In this document: piece after piece, positions 37,505-47,404 of the stretch
How the letters are laid out: every line of letters begins with the position of its first letter
Numbering within the stretch: position 1 is the first letter of the stretch
Assembly: GCA_025355965.1 (NCBI GenBank)
Contig: JANXYR010000034.1
Coordinates: forward strand, 1 to 64,000
DNA length: 64,000 nucleotides
From: Geobacteraceae bacterium
GTDB lineage: Bacteria > Desulfobacterota > Desulfuromonadia > Geobacterales > Pseudopelobacteraceae
Reading direction: 5' to 3'
Notes under the pieces: generated by a model
Databases searched by the model: none
Told to the model about the DNA's origin: nothing
What the model saw: the letters and a program-made list of their open reading frames with translations, nothing else
Program-made: the position numbers and the translations under genes

Positions 37505-40500
37505 TCAGTTTACCTCCGAAACATTTGCTACAGCAGTCTCTCCGGCGTGAGGTTTGTATTTCTTCCGGCCAAACAGCCGTGACACCATTACAAAGAAAAA
37601 CGGGATAAAGATCAGGTCGATGAAGGTTGCCGTGAGCAATCCACCGGTGACAGCGGTACCGATGGCGTTCTGGGCTGCTGCCCCTGCCCCTTTGGTAAGC
37701 GCCAACGGCAATGTGCCGAAGAAAAACGCCAGCGAGGTCATGATAACCGGGCGGAGCCTGATCTTCACCGCCGCCAAGGTTGCCTCGACAAGTTCATGCC
37801 CCTGATGCATCTGCTCCTTGATGAACTGGATGATCAGAATGGCGTTCTTGGTGGAAAGGCCAATGGTGGTCAGCAGTCCGATCTGAAGATAGACATCGTT
37901 GGGGAGTATCCGCAACGAAACTGCCGTGATCGCTCCCACCAGTCCCAGCGGTATCATCAACAGGTTGACAAAAGGGATAGTCCAGCTCTCGTATAGTGCC
38001 GCCACGGAAAGAAACACCACCAGCAGCGAGATGGCATAGAGTAGCGGCGCCTGCGCTCCGGCATTCTTTTCCTCATAGGAGAGACCGGTCCACTCATAGC
38101 CGACTCCTGGCGGCAGCTTAGCGGCCATTTTTTCCATCTCTGCCATCGCTTCACCGGTACTTATCCCTGGGGCCGCCTGTCCCATAACTTCGACGGAGGG
38201 AATACCATTGTAGCGTTCCAGACGGGGCGAACCATATTGCCAACGAGGTGTGGCAAAAGCGGAAAACGGCACCATTTCGCCTTGGTTGTTGCGCACATAC
38301 CAACTGTTGATATCTTCCGGTAGCATCCGGTATTTTGCATCGGCCTGGAGAAAGACCTTTTTGACCCGGCCATTTTCGATGAAGTCGTTAACGTAGGAAC
38401 TCCCCCAAGCGGTGGCAAGAACGTCATTGATACTTGACAACGGAACGCCAAGCGCCCCCGCCCGAACATCGTCGATGTCGAGTTTGAACTGGGGAGAGTC
38501 ATCCTGGCCATTGGGGCGGACCGCTTTCAGTTTCGGGTTTTTCATCGCCATTCCCAGCAGCATGTTGCGGGCTTCCATCAGCTTCTCATGGCCGATTCCG
38601 CCTCGATCCTGCAGCATGAAGTCAAAGCCGTTGGCTTGGCCCAATTCCACTACCGCCGGTGGCGAAAAGGCAAATGCCATACCATCTCTGAACTGGGAGA
38701 ATGCCCCCATAGCTCGACCGGCAACAGCCGGAGCTTTCAGGTCAGGGGACTGGCGGAACTTCCAATCCTTCAGTCTGACAAAGGCCAGCCCCATGTTCTG
38801 GCCACGCCCGGCGAAACTGAAACCGGCAACCGTGATGACCGCCTCCACCGTTTTTTGTTCCTTCTCCATAAAGTGCTTCTCCAGCTGTTCGACCACCTTC
38901 ATGGTGCGCTCCTGAGTTGCACCGGCCGGAAGCTGAATCTGACAAATAATGAAACCCTGATCCTCATCCGGCAGGAACGAGGTGGGAAGGCGCTGGAAGA
39001 GGAACACCATCCCCGCCACAATCGCACCGTAGATGACCAGGTAGCGCACCGGTTTGTCAAAAGAACGACCGACGATCCCTTCATATTTTCCCCGGCAGAA
39101 ATCGAAAAATTTGTTGAACCAGCGGAAGAATTGGCAGAACCAGCCGCACTCCCCAGGTGTATGCCCTTTTTCAACCGGTTTGAGCAGGGTGGCGCAGAGT
39201 GCCGGGGTCAGGGTCATGGCCACCAGTACCGAGAGGATCATGGCGGAGATAATGGTGATAGAGAACTGCCGGTAGATGACACCGGTAGAGCCACCAAAAA
39301 ATGCCATCGGCAAAAAGACTGCTGTGAGTACCGTGGCAATGCCCCAGAGGGCGCTAGTGATCTGTCCCATGGATTTGATGGTTGCTTCCTTGGGGGGTAA
39401 GCCTTCTTCACTCATGATTCGTTCCACGTTCTCCACGACCACGATGGCGTCGTCAACCAGAAGGCCGATGACAATGACCAGAGCGAACATGGTAAGCGTG
39501 TTGATGGAGAATCCAGCTACCGACAGCACGCCCATGGTACCGAGCAGTACCACCGGTACGGCGATGGTTGGGATCAGGGTGGCGCGGATGTTCTGCAGGA
39601 AAAGGAACATGATGACAAAGACCAGGAAAACCGCCTCAATCAGTGTCTTGACCACCTCTTCGATGGATATTTTGACGAACGGTGTGGTGTCGTAGGGATA
39701 GACCACCTTCATGCCGGCCGGGAAAAATCTGGATAACTCCACCATCTTGGCCTTGACCCGGTTAGCGGTATCCAGGGCATTGGCTCCGGCTGCCAGACGG
39801 ATTGCCATACCACCCAGCGGTTTACCTTTAAAGCGGGCTTCTATATCGTAATTTTCGGTACCGATTTTACATTCCGCCACATCCTTAAGTCTTACGGTGG
39901 AGCCGTCGCTGTTAGTCTTCAGAGTAATGGCATCAAACTGCTCCGTGGTCTGCAGCAGGGTCCGTGCAGTGATGGTGGCATTCAGTTGCTGTCCGGCCGC
40001 AGCAGGTGCGCCGCCAAACTGACCGGCGGAAATCTGGGCGTTTTGACTCTGCAGTGCGGCAACCACATCATTGGTTGTCAGTCGGTAGTTGTTCAGCTTG
40101 GTCGGGTTCAACCAGATCCGCATGGCATTCTGGGAACCGAACATCTGCAATTCACCAACACCCTCAACCCGGCTGACAATTTCTTGGACATTTGATACCG
40201 CATAATCGGTTAACTGGTAGCGGGTCATGGAGTTGTCTTCAGAGATAAGGCCTATTATCAACAAAAAGTTCTTGGTGGACTTGACCACCTGGATCCCCGA
40301 TCGCTGAACGATCTGGGGGAGAAGCGGCGTAGCAAGCTGCAACTTGTTCTGTACCTGCACCTGGGCGATGTTCGGGTCAGTGCCGGCCTTGAAGGTCAGG
40401 TTGATGGCGATCGCTCCGGCAGAGTCGCTGGTGGATGACATGTAAATGAGATTGTCGATGCCGTTCAGCTTCTGTTCCACAACCTGGGTGACCGTATCCT

Positions 40501-40672
40501 GCACGGTCTGGGCGGAAGCTCCAGGATACATGGCATTGATTGTGATCTGCGGCGGTGCGATCGGTGGATACTGGGAGACCGGCAGTGTCTTGATTGACAG
40601 AAGGCCCGCCAGCATGACCATGATGGCGATCACCCAGGCAAAAATAGGGCGATTAATAAAAAATTTGGGCAT
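37505..40672 (-). CDS. RND multidrug efflux permease (HAE-1/AcrB type)
   Basis: A 1055-residue inner-membrane pump. It begins [20 protein letters not shown], the standard AcrB start. The proton-relay acidic pair is in [18 protein letters not shown] (TM4), and the paired repeat TM segments, docking domain and [13 protein letters not shown] in the second half are complete. It is a trimeric proton/drug antiporter. It lies between the adaptor (12 bp) and the outer-membrane factor (1 bp). Confidence 0.96.
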   Translation of the reverse strand: MPKFFINRPIFAWVIAIMVMLAGLLSIKTLPVSQYPPIAPPQITINAMYPGASAQTVQDTVTQVVEQKLNGIDNLIYMSSTSDSAGAIAINLTFKAGTDPNIAQVQVQNKLQLATPLLPQIVQRSGIQVVKSTKNFLLIIGLISEDNSMTRYQLTDYAVSNVQEIVSRVEGVGELQMFGSQNAMRIWLNPTKLNNYRLTTNDVVAALQSQNAQISAGQFGGAPAAAGQQLNATITARTLLQTTEQFDAITLKTNSDGSTVRLKDVAECKIGTENYDIEARFKGKPLGGMAIRLAAGANALDTANRVKAKMVELSRFFPAGMKVVYPYDTTPFVKISIEEVVKTLIEAVFLVFVIMFLFLQNIRATLIPTIAVPVVLLGTMGVLSVAGFSINTLTMFALVIVIGLLVDDAIVVVENVERIMSEEGLPPKEATIKSMGQITSALWGIATVLTAVFLPMAFFGGSTGVIYRQFSITIISAMILSVLVAMTLTPALCATLLKPVEKGHTPGECGWFCQFFRWFNKFFDFCRGKYEGIVGRSFDKPVRYLVIYGAIVAGMVFLFQRLPTSFLPDEDQGFIICQIQLPAGATQERTMKVVEQLEKHFMEKEQKTVEAVITVAGFSFAGRGQNMGLAFVRLKDWKFRQSPDLKAPAVAGRAMGAFSQFRDGMAFAFSPPAVVELGQANGFDFMLQDRGGIGHEKLMEARNMLLGMAMKNPKLKAVRPNGQDDSPQFKLDIDDVRAGALGVPLSSINDVLATAWGSSYVNDFIENGRVKKVFLQADAKYRMLPEDINSWYVRNNQGEMVPFSAFATPRWQYGSPRLERYNGIPSVEVMGQAAPGISTGEAMAEMEKMAAKLPPGVGYEWTGLSYEEKNAGAQAPLLYAISLLVVFLSVAALYESWTIPFVNLLMIPLGLVGAITAVSLRILPNDVYLQIGLLTTIGLSTKNAILIIQFIKEQMHQGHELVEATLAAVKIRLRPVIMTSLAFFFGTLPLALTKGAGAAAQNAIGTAVTGGLLTATFIDLIFIPFFFVMVSRLFGRKKYKPHAGETAVANVSEVN

Positions 40673-40684
40673 GGAGCAGCTCCT

Positions 40685-41878
40685 TTATTTTTTGGCTGGT
40701 TGTGGTTGTGGTGCGCCGGCGGGTGGTGCTGCCGGTGCGCTGCCAAACGGAACTGCTTTGACCGGTGTCCCTGGCCTTGCCTTCTGCAGCCCTTCCAAAA
40801 TGACACGATCTCCCGTTTTCAACCCGTCACTGACCAGCCAACTGTCCCCTACCGTTCTGACTACCTTGATCGGACGCGGCTCCACCTTATCCTCGGCTCC
40901 AACAACCATGACCACGGCATCGCCTTTTGGATTACGGGTCACACCACGTTGTGGGATAAGAATGGCGTTTTCATTTATCCCTTCCACCAGCATAGCCCGC
41001 ACAAACATACCGGGGAGAAGCGCCTGTTTGGGGTTGGGAAATACTGCACGCAGGGTAACGGAACCGGTGCTCTGATCCACCGTGACCTCTGAAAATTTGA
41101 GTGTTCCGGTCAAGGGATACGAGGAGCCGTCTTCCAAGAGCAACTTAACCGACGCTGAACCGCTCTTCTTCAATACTCCGTTTGCAAGGTTTTGCTTCAA
41201 TCTGAGCATGTCTGCGGTCGACTGGGTTACATCGACATACATGGAGTCAAGCTGCTGGATTGTTGCCAGCGCCGTTGGTTGACTGGCGGTCACGAGTGCC
41301 CCATTTGTTACCGAAGACCGGCCAATTCGCCCAGAGATCGGAGCTTTCAAGCTGGTATATGCTAAATTGATCCGGGCAGATTCAACCGCTGCCTTGGCAA
41401 CGGCAAGCTCAGCCTCAGCCTGCTTTAAGGAAGCAAAGGCATTGTCATAATCCTGCTGGCTGACCGCCTTGATCTTCACAAGATCACGATAGCGCCCTTC
41501 CGTGAGTCGCAGCGACACAAGTGAAGCTTCTACCCGTGCCTGAGCCGCCTTGGAACTGGCATAGATAGCTTCAAAGGCGGCGGAATCGATCTGGTAAAGA
41601 ATCTGGCCAGCCTTCACATCGCTCCCTTCAGTAAAAAGACGTTTCAGAATAATGCCGCTTACCTGGGGGCGCACCTCGGCAATCTGTTGGGGAACCGTTC
41701 GACCGGAAAGCTCCGTGGTCAGAGAGACCTTCTCCGGCTTGACCACAACGATCCCGACTTCGGGCGGACCGCTTGGTGGAGGGCCTGCGGATTTTGGCTT
41801 GCCGCAACCGGTAAGGAGCATACAGATAGCAAGAATTCCACAGCTAGCAACTAATGTTGTTCTGAACGTGATTTGCAT
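40685..41878 (-). CDS. RND efflux periplasmic adaptor (AcrA type, lipoprotein)
   Basis: The ATG at 41878 behind AGAGG is preferred over an in-frame GTG six bases upstream. The 397-residue product has a lipoprotein signal (ILAICMLLTGC), a lipoyl-like hairpin (QVSGIILKRLFTEGSDVKAGQILYQID), a helical coiled coil and a beta-barrel/membrane-proximal end, finishing in a Pro/Ala-rich tail. It links pump and outer-membrane duct. A TetR operator-like palindrome lies 22 bases upstream. Confidence 0.95.
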   Translation of the reverse strand: MQITFRTTLVASCGILAICMLLTGCGKPKSAGPPPSGPPEVGIVVVKPEKVSLTTELSGRTVPQQIAEVRPQVSGIILKRLFTEGSDVKAGQILYQIDSAAFEAIYASSKAAQARVEASLVSLRLTEGRYRDLVKIKAVSQQDYDNAFASLKQAEAELAVAKAAVESARINLAYTSLKAPISGRIGRSSVTNGALVTASQPTALATIQQLDSMYVDVTQSTADMLRLKQNLANGVLKKSGSASVKLLLEDGSSYPLTGTLKFSEVTVDQSTGSVTLRAVFPNPKQALLPGMFVRAMLVEGINENAILIPQRGVTRNPKGDAVVMVVGAEDKVEPRPIKVVRTVGDSWLVSDGLKTGDRVILEGLQKARPGTPVKAVPFGSAPAAPPAGAPQPQPAKK

Positions 41879-41900
41879 AGACACCTCTAAATGTAATTAC

Positions 41901-41916
41901 GAATGAATGTTCATTC
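41901..41916. promoter_or_regulatory. TetR operator-like palindrome at the efflux operon promoter
   Basis: gaatgaatgttcattc, a 16-base palindrome with one mismatch. The same sequence in perfect form lies in front of the tetR gene (42545-42560), which strongly suggests both are bound by the regulator encoded at 41951-42529. Confidence 0.8.
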
Positions 41917-41950
41917 TGTATTGGTAGATGAAATTAAATAAAGCCTCTGG

Positions 41951-42529
41951 CTATCTTTTGATGCCATCCCAACAGGCTTCAACTGTCCGGACGATCATTG
42001 CGGCGTCCAGGGTGACGAAGCCGAGGATATGGTCACGTGCCACAGTAACGAGGGGACCGAACGCCAGGTCAAAAAGTATGACGAGCGGAAAATTCTTGAG
42101 CACCTGCTGAGCCATGCCTTGCTCGAACAGTTCCTTGAACGCATTGCAGCCCCCCTCCCGGTTTCCCAGCAGCTTGTCCCGCCGGACGGCTACGCCGTAT
42201 GGGGAGTTATGGAACTGTTCCAGGTAGCGGAAATCCAGAGGGTGCTCGATGAAATACCTCAGCAGGCCGGTGCCGATGTGGAGAAAACGTCCCCGGAACG
42301 GGGTCTCCGTCGAATACCCATCCATGATGATCTGGTTCATCCTGTCTTCTATCCCGCCGTACAGCTCGTTGATCAGGACGTCCTTGTTTTCAAAGTAGCG
42401 GTAGATGGTTCCGGCGCCGACTCCGGCCCGTTCAGCTATCATCGCCATAGGAGCGCCGTGAAAACCGTTTTCTGCAATAAGCTCCCGAGCGGCACGGACG
42501 ATCTCTTCACGCTTATCATTTCTTGCCAT
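41951..42529 (-). CDS. TetR/AcrR-family repressor of the efflux operon
   Basis: The ATG at 42529 has AGGGG six bases upstream. The 192-residue product has an N-terminal helix-turn-helix (MIAERAGVGAGTIYRYFENKDVLINELY) and a ligand-binding helical domain. It lies immediately upstream of the RND operon on the same strand. Matching palindromes precede both genes, so autorepression and repression of the pump are expected, relieved by a pump substrate. Confidence 0.92.
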   Translation of the reverse strand: MARNDKREEIVRAARELIAENGFHGAPMAMIAERAGVGAGTIYRYFENKDVLINELYGGIEDRMNQIIMDGYSTETPFRGRFLHIGTGLLRYFIEHPLDFRYLEQFHNSPYGVAVRRDKLLGNREGGCNAFKELFEQGMAQQVLKNFPLVILFDLAFGPLVTVARDHILGFVTLDAAMIVRTVEACWDGIKR

Positions 42530-42544
42530 GGACAACCCCTATCG

Positions 42545-42560
42545 GAATGAACGTTCATTC
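42545..42560. promoter_or_regulatory. perfect palindromic operator upstream of tetR
   Basis: gaatgaacgttcattc, perfectly symmetrical, 16 bases upstream of the repressor start. Its near copy is at 41901-41916. Confidence 0.85.
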
Positions 42561-42632
42561 TGTAATAGCTTTTTGGCATTACATTAGTCAATATATTTTA
42601 TTATCAGGTTGAAAATTATCTTGCCAATTAAA

Positions 42633-42644
42633 ACGACCGGTCAT
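42633..42644. promoter_or_regulatory. operator-like palindrome (gaccggtc core) upstream of second tetR
   Basis: acgaccggtcat, 11 bases before the start codon at 42656. The same core recurs at 43273-43284 before the MotB-like gene. Confidence 0.75.
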
Positions 42645-42655
42645 ATATTTAGCAA

Positions 42656-43252
42656 ATGGCCCGTCTAAAAAATCCCGATACGATACGTCCACTTCTGCTT
42701 GAAGTCGGTCTAACCCTGTTTGCCAAGCGCGGCTACCATGGTACCGGCATAAAGGAAATTGTCGATACTGCCCACGTCCCAAAGGGCTCTTTTTATAATT
42801 ACTTCAAGAGCAAAGAAGAATTTGGCATGGAGATCATCCGCTGGCATTCGGCGGATTTCTGGCAGAAATGGCACTCTTCCATTGATGCAAACGCCGCTGA
42901 TCCGCTACAGGCACTGCACGATTGCTTTGACATCATGCTGGTTGAGCATATCGACTGTGCCGTGAACACCTTTTGCGTGGTTGCGCACGTTGCGGCGGAA
43001 ATGTGCGAAACAAGTCCTGAATGCCGTATCACAATGAAAACACTTTTGGATGACATGCTGAGAAATGTTGCCGGTTATATACAAAAAGCACAACGTCTCG
43101 GATTGGCCAGAAGTGATGCAGATGCGAATGAATTAGCCAGCCTGTTTTGGGACACATGGACGGGAAGTATCCTGCGGATGAAGATTGAAGACAGTATTGA
43201 ACCGGTGAAACAAAGCGTTTCACTTTTGTTTGGTCGATTATTGAAGAAATAA
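42656..43252 (+). CDS. TetR-family regulator (NemR/AcuR-like)
   Basis: A 198-residue regulator. DNA-binding part: LFAKRGYHGTGIKEIVDTAHVPKGSFYNYFKSKEEFG. The C-terminal domain has several cysteines (HDCFD, HIDCAVNTFCVV, EMCETSPECR), which could sense electrophiles or redox state as in NemR-like proteins; this is inferred. No good ribosome site precedes the ATG and the operator nearly touches it, so the mRNA leader must be very short or absent. Divergent from the efflux repressor. Confidence 0.88.
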   Translation: MARLKNPDTIRPLLLEVGLTLFAKRGYHGTGIKEIVDTAHVPKGSFYNYFKSKEEFGMEIIRWHSADFWQKWHSSIDANAADPLQALHDCFDIMLVEHIDCAVNTFCVVAHVAAEMCETSPECRITMKTLLDDMLRNVAGYIQKAQRLGLARSDADANELASLFWDTWTGSILRMKIEDSIEPVKQSVSLLFGRLLKK

Positions 43253-43272
43253 TTTTTTCCCCAAGTCTTAAG

Positions 43273-43284
43273 ACGACCGGTCGT
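43273..43284. promoter_or_regulatory. operator-like palindrome upstream of the MotB-like gene
   Basis: acgaccggtcgt, a perfect 12-base palindrome 15 bases before the start at 43300. It shares ten bases with the site at 42633-42644, implying control by the regulator encoded between them. Confidence 0.8.
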
Positions 43285-43299
43285 TTATTAAGGTATATT

Positions 43300-44109
43300 A
43301 TGGCGATAAAGCGAGAACCTGAAAAACATGCCAACCACGAGAGATGGCTCGTATCATACGGAGACCTTCTCACCCTTCTGTTTGCGGTCTTTGTGGTCAT
43401 GTACGCCATGGGGCAGTCAGATAAGAAAAAGGCGGAAGAGGTCGCGCAATCAATCCAAAGCGCCTTTGGCATGGCGCAAACTGGCACAGGTGGAAAACCG
43501 ATCATGATCCAATCCGGTGCGGTCAGTGTCGTACCGGATATTAAAACGGTGCCTTCTGCCCAGCGACGTACCGCAACAGGCAAAGTACGCCAGTATGCAA
43601 ACTATACTGACTACGGCCCAATCAAGGCATCTATCGACGCATATCTTGTGAAGAGTGGTGCTAATGGAAAAGTTTCTGTGGAAATTACAAATCGCGGTGT
43701 TGTAGTAAGTCTCAAGGAAGCTGGTTTTTTTGATTCAGGGAGCGCACGCCTGAAAAAAGAGTCCTTGGAAACATTGTCTGCTATTGCGGAGGCTCTAAAT
43801 CACTATGCCAACACGTTTCGCATCGAAGGGCATACAGACAATGTTCCAATGCACTCTGCAGAGTTCCGCTCGAACTGGGAATTGTCCACTATTCGAGCAA
43901 CTACGGTGGTTCATTTTCTGACAGAGACCGCCGGATTCGACCCGGAATTACTCTCGGCTGTCGGTTATGGAGAGTTTCGACCGATAAGTGAAAATGAATC
44001 ACAAGATGGCAGGGCACGCAACCGGCGTGTGGATATTATACTTCTAGCAGCGGAAGCGGAGGGTGGAGAGGCTAAATCGAGACTATCATCAGTAGTACAA
44101 ATGAGATAA
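43300..44109 (+). CDS. orphan MotB-like OmpA-family protein
   Basis: A 269-residue MotB-type protein. N-terminal helix RWLVSYGDLLTLLFAVFVVMYAMG contains Asp22 at the position of the proton-binding Asp of MotB. A linker of about 90 residues leads to a C-terminal OmpA/peptidoglycan-binding domain (FRIEGHTDNVPMHSAEFRSNWELSTIRA, GYGEFRPISEN, GRARNRRVDI). No motA partner is nearby. It follows the second TetR gene by 47 bp and has its own operator copy. It could be a stator unit with a distant MotA or a cell-envelope anchor. Confidence 0.9.
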   Translation: MAIKREPEKHANHERWLVSYGDLLTLLFAVFVVMYAMGQSDKKKAEEVAQSIQSAFGMAQTGTGGKPIMIQSGAVSVVPDIKTVPSAQRRTATGKVRQYANYTDYGPIKASIDAYLVKSGANGKVSVEITNRGVVVSLKEAGFFDSGSARLKKESLETLSAIAEALNHYANTFRIEGHTDNVPMHSAEFRSNWELSTIRATTVVHFLTETAGFDPELLSAVGYGEFRPISENESQDGRARNRRVDIILLAAEAEGGEAKSRLSSVVQMR

Positions 44110-44119
44110 AATTGCAGCA

Positions 44120-45265
44120 TCACACCAGCTCCTCGATCTTCCCCCCCTGTTTCAAAACAAAACGGCTGCCCCGCCATTCAACCCGGTTCCCCAAAAAAGA
44201 AAGCGCCCAAGTGAAAAAAGCCAGCATGTCCCGCAGAGGTAGCAGCCAGAGCCAGCGTGGAAACAGCTCGTCTCGAACAAACCGGCGACTGAAAATGGTG
44301 CAGACACTCAGTCGCACACCATAAAGCAGTGCCACGGCGGCCACTCCGAATACCGGTGACGGGGCCAGCAACGATGCCAGCAAGGCAGCGGGGAAAGGAA
44401 GTGTGATGCCGGAAGCCAGATAGCCTCCAGGCCTGCTGACCCTCATGGTTCGAGCCCAGCGCAACTGCCGTGACAGCACCGCCATGAGACTTTCCGGTTT
44501 GATGACACTCTCTACAAAGCAGGGATCAAGAGCGATCCGCCACCCGGCAAGGTGGATCTTGTTGCCGAGTTGGTAATCATCGGCCAGATAATTTGTCAGT
44601 GCTTCAAAACCGCCTACCGCCAGTAACGCTTCGCGTCTGACAGCCATCGAAGCACCAAGGGCAAATGTAAGCCCTTCCAACCGCTGTGCCACCAGCACAT
44701 TAGGGATCATCTCGGCGGTGAAGCCGATGGCTTCAATGGCGGTCGCAATGCCATGCACGTCAGAGGTGCGATACAATGAAGTTACCAAGCCGACTTGAGG
44801 ATCGGTAAAATGGGAAACCACCGACTGCAGATAGTCCGGCTCAACACTAATATCGCTATCGCAGACAATGATAATGTCATGTTTTGCCTGTGGTAAAGCG
44901 TTTATCAGGTTGGATACCTTATGGTTTGGTCCATGCAGAGCCGGATTGATAACCAGACTGATATCGTGATTGGTAAAATCATCCATCAGCTGCCGAATAA
45001 CAGGAATAACCGCGTCATCGGGCGATGCGGCCGCAAATACAAGCTGCACTTCTCCTGAATACTGCTGGCAACAGAACGAGGCGAAATTATCGTAACTGTC
45101 TTCATCCATCCCTTTGACCGGTTTCAGAAGCGAAATACCGGGAGAAGATAAGTTTGGGGTTGGAAGAACATGCTTTTTGAAATACTTCAGCGCGCACCAG
45201 AGCGAGATCAGCGAGTAGGTCAGCGATGGGAGGACGGCTATGAATGGTAACAGGTTACTCAGCAT
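44120..45265 (-). CDS. hpnI: HpnI-type glycosyltransferase (hopanoid)
   Basis: A 381-residue family 21-like glycosyltransferase with an N-terminal membrane helix and C-terminal helices. Motifs: ISLLKPVKGMDEDSYDNFASF, DSDISVEPDYL (metal-binding DxD), YLADDYQLGNKI and RQLRWARTMRVSRP (Q/RxxRW). This pattern matches ceramide glucosyltransferase-like HpnI, which adds N-acetylglucosamine to bacteriohopanetetrol. Other hopanoid genes are not adjacent. It begins one base after the upstream methyltransferase. Confidence 0.85.
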   Translation of the reverse strand: MLSNLLPFIAVLPSLTYSLISLWCALKYFKKHVLPTPNLSSPGISLLKPVKGMDEDSYDNFASFCCQQYSGEVQLVFAAASPDDAVIPVIRQLMDDFTNHDISLVINPALHGPNHKVSNLINALPQAKHDIIIVCDSDISVEPDYLQSVVSHFTDPQVGLVTSLYRTSDVHGIATAIEAIGFTAEMIPNVLVAQRLEGLTFALGASMAVRREALLAVGGFEALTNYLADDYQLGNKIHLAGWRIALDPCFVESVIKPESLMAVLSRQLRWARTMRVSRPGGYLASGITLPFPAALLASLLAPSPVFGVAAVALLYGVRLSVCTIFSRRFVRDELFPRWLWLLPLRDMLAFFTWALSFLGNRVEWRGSRFVLKQGGKIEELV

Positions 45266-45266
45266 G

Positions 45267-45857
45267 TCAAAGCCCTTTCTGGACGAATATCAGGTAAGGG
45301 GCTTCCAGGCTAACGTTGGCCTGTCCCATGCGCCAGGAGTGAAAGGCGCGCGGATCAAGCTTGGCTGCCCAATTCTCAACAGCCAACTGTTCCTCATCGC
45401 CACCGTCGTGTCCAGGGTAAACAGTCACAAGAACAATTCCACCAGCTGCAAGCAGACCCAGTGATTGCCCCAGTGCGACAACAGTTGTATCCGGCTGGGT
45501 AATGATACTACGGTCTCCTCCCGGGCGGTAGCCAAGGTTGAACAACACAACCTGCACCGACCCCGTTACATGCTGCACCAGCTCTTCGTGCCCTGTTTTA
45601 AGAAGCGTCGCCCGGCTCGACAGTCCCGCTTCCGCCAGCCTGCTGCCGGTCTCGGCAATCGCCTGTTCCTGAATATCAAAACCCCATACATGGCCACTAA
45701 CTCCTACCAGCCGAGCCAATAAAAGGGTGTCATGCCCATTGCCGCAGGTGGCATCTACGGCAGTATGCCCTTCACGCAGAAAGTTGCCCAGAAACAGGTG
45801 CGAAAGTGGCACCGGCCCGCGCAAAGCCGGTATGGATATGCAGTAAGAATCAATCAT
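45267..45857 (-). CDS. mnmM: MnmM/YtqB-type tRNA methyltransferase
   Basis: The start at 45857 (MIDSYCISIPALRGPVPL) is chosen by protein similarity; the open frame runs further upstream into the divergent gene. The roughly 196-residue product has a class I SAM site (DATCGNGHDTLLLARLVG, VWGFDIQ) and the family hallmark VVLFNLGYRPGGDRSI. YtqB/MnmM proteins methylate nm5s2U34 of tRNA to mnm5s2U34. It is followed directly by hpnI. Confidence 0.82.
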   Translation of the reverse strand: MIDSYCISIPALRGPVPLSHLFLGNFLREGHTAVDATCGNGHDTLLLARLVGVSGHVWGFDIQEQAIAETGSRLAEAGLSSRATLLKTGHEELVQHVTGSVQVVLFNLGYRPGGDRSIITQPDTTVVALGQSLGLLAAGGIVLVTVYPGHDGGDEEQLAVENWAAKLDPRAFHSWRMGQANVSLEAPYLIFVQKGL

Positions 45858-45941
45858 AGCGGCGAAGAATAGCAGAACATGGGGGCTTTTGCCACAAAGG
45901 ATTTGTTTGTAATCGGACGCCAAAAAGGGTACTACGAGGGC

Positions 45942-46814
45942 ATGATAATACGAAAAATAGTTGGAAAAGAGCAAAATAGTCTCCGGCTGGACGATGCCAT
46001 TAGCTCCCTCTGTACCGGAGTCAGCAAATCAGAGGCGCGTCGCATCATTGACCGGGGTGGCTGTACGGTGAATGTCGCCCTGGTACGGGTGGCATCGCGG
46101 AGTGTCAAGGCTGGTGATGCCATCGAAATCGGCATCATGGAAACGGGACGTTTTCAGGAGCTGCAGTTGCCGCCCGAAGCGCTGCTGTACGAGGATGCGG
46201 AGCTGATTGCCGTCAACAAACCGGCCGGGATCAACAGCCAGCGCACCCCATATCAGCTGAAAGGGACGCTGGAATACTGGGTTTCCGAATATTTCAAGTC
46301 ACAGGGGAACAGTGAACCGGCACGGGTTGTACATCGCCTCGATCGTGGTACATCGGGAACGATGATCTTTCCCAAGAACAGGCCTGCTGCAGCCTGGCTC
46401 TCCAAACAATTTCAGGATGGTCTGGTGGATAAGCTATATCTGGCGTTGATTTCCGGACGCCCGGATCAGGAGAGTTGGACCGTGGATGCGCCGATCGGAA
46501 AAGTCGCCTCGGCACGTTACGGAATCATTGAAGGGGGCAAGCCATCGAGAACAGAGTTCCGAACGGTTGCATCATCCGGCGACCTCTCACTGGTAGAAGC
46601 AAGGCCGCTGACCGGTCGCACCCATCAGATCAGGGTACATCTTGAATCGGTCGGTCTGCCGATTATTGGAGATGCGACCTATGGCGGCCAATCGGCCGGG
46701 CGAATGATGCTGCACTGTTCCGAGATGACGTTTCAGAATTCTAAAAAAGTGGAAATTATTGCCACAGCTCCACTCGATGGTGAGTTCAAAGAACGGGTTA
46801 GCGGGTTGTCATAA
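45942..46814 (+). CDS. RluA-family pseudouridine synthase
   Basis: A roughly 290-residue protein. An S4-like domain (LRLDDAISSLCTGVSKSEARRIIDRGGCTVN) precedes the catalytic domain with Asp in VVHRLDRGTSGTMIF and GRTHQIRVHLESVGLPIIGD. The ATG at 45942 with GAGGG just upstream is the likeliest start; the frame is open for 63 bases before it. It isomerises specific uridines in rRNA or tRNA; the target is not predictable. Convergent with the AMMECR1 gene. Confidence 0.9.
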   Translation: MIIRKIVGKEQNSLRLDDAISSLCTGVSKSEARRIIDRGGCTVNVALVRVASRSVKAGDAIEIGIMETGRFQELQLPPEALLYEDAELIAVNKPAGINSQRTPYQLKGTLEYWVSEYFKSQGNSEPARVVHRLDRGTSGTMIFPKNRPAAAWLSKQFQDGLVDKLYLALISGRPDQESWTVDAPIGKVASARYGIIEGGKPSRTEFRTVASSGDLSLVEARPLTGRTHQIRVHLESVGLPIIGDATYGGQSAGRMMLHCSEMTFQNSKKVEIIATAPLDGEFKERVSGLS

Positions 46815-46816
46815 AT

Positions 46817-47362
46817 TTATTCGCCAAACACCTGGGCGCTGAAGATGAAAATGTCACACTCCCCCTGCCATGCGTCCTGCGGGAGACCGGCCTTGATGCA
46901 GGTATGTTGCAGGAACTGGTCGCGATTCCAGCCGTATTCCGTCGCCACTTGGGGAAGCAGCACTCCGCGATAACTCCCCTTGACGATGTATATGCCATGG
47001 ACACCGACCTTGATTTCCTCAACCGAGTCAGCCTTTGCCAGCGGCGAAAGCACCGAAATATCAAGTGCAAAATCGGCCAGATCATCAACCTTCATCGGAT
47101 AAAACCGCGGGTCACGTGTTGCGGCCGAAACCGCCATCTCCTGTACCAGTTGATAAAGCGGCTGGTCTGAGACAAAATTGCCGATGCACCCCCGCAACTC
47201 CCCCTTCTGCTTGATCGTAACAAAACAGCCGGAGTGAAGATTCAGTCCAGGTGATGTAGATATAACAGCGGGAACATTTCGGTTGGTGACATAGTAAACA
47301 ATAGTGTCCCGCGCGATCTTCAGCAGTTCCTTTTGTTCCTTTTTGGTCAAGAGTTCCGACAT
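46817..47362 (-). CDS. amrA: AMMECR1-domain protein (AmmeMemoRadiSam system protein A)
   Basis: The ATG at 47362 has an AGGTG site. The 181-residue product is a single AMMECR1 domain with the signature KGELRGCIGNF and SVLSPLAKADSVEEIKVGVHGIYI. The family often occurs with a Memo-domain protein and a radical SAM protein; neither is adjacent. Function is unknown. Last gene of the run gcvR-like, def, amrA. Confidence 0.92.
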   Translation of the reverse strand: MSELLTKKEQKELLKIARDTIVYYVTNRNVPAVISTSPGLNLHSGCFVTIKQKGELRGCIGNFVSDQPLYQLVQEMAVSAATRDPRFYPMKVDDLADFALDISVLSPLAKADSVEEIKVGVHGIYIVKGSYRGVLLPQVATEYGWNRDQFLQHTCIKAGLPQDAWQGECDIFIFSAQVFGE

Positions 47363-47404
47363 AGCTTCACCTCGCGTCACTTTATAAACCAGATGTTATA
47401 TGGG

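Noticed and set aside
38588-39400. 270-codon open frame opposite the RND pump gene
   Set aside because: Low-complexity, charged translation without domain features, fully inside a confident gene on the other strand.
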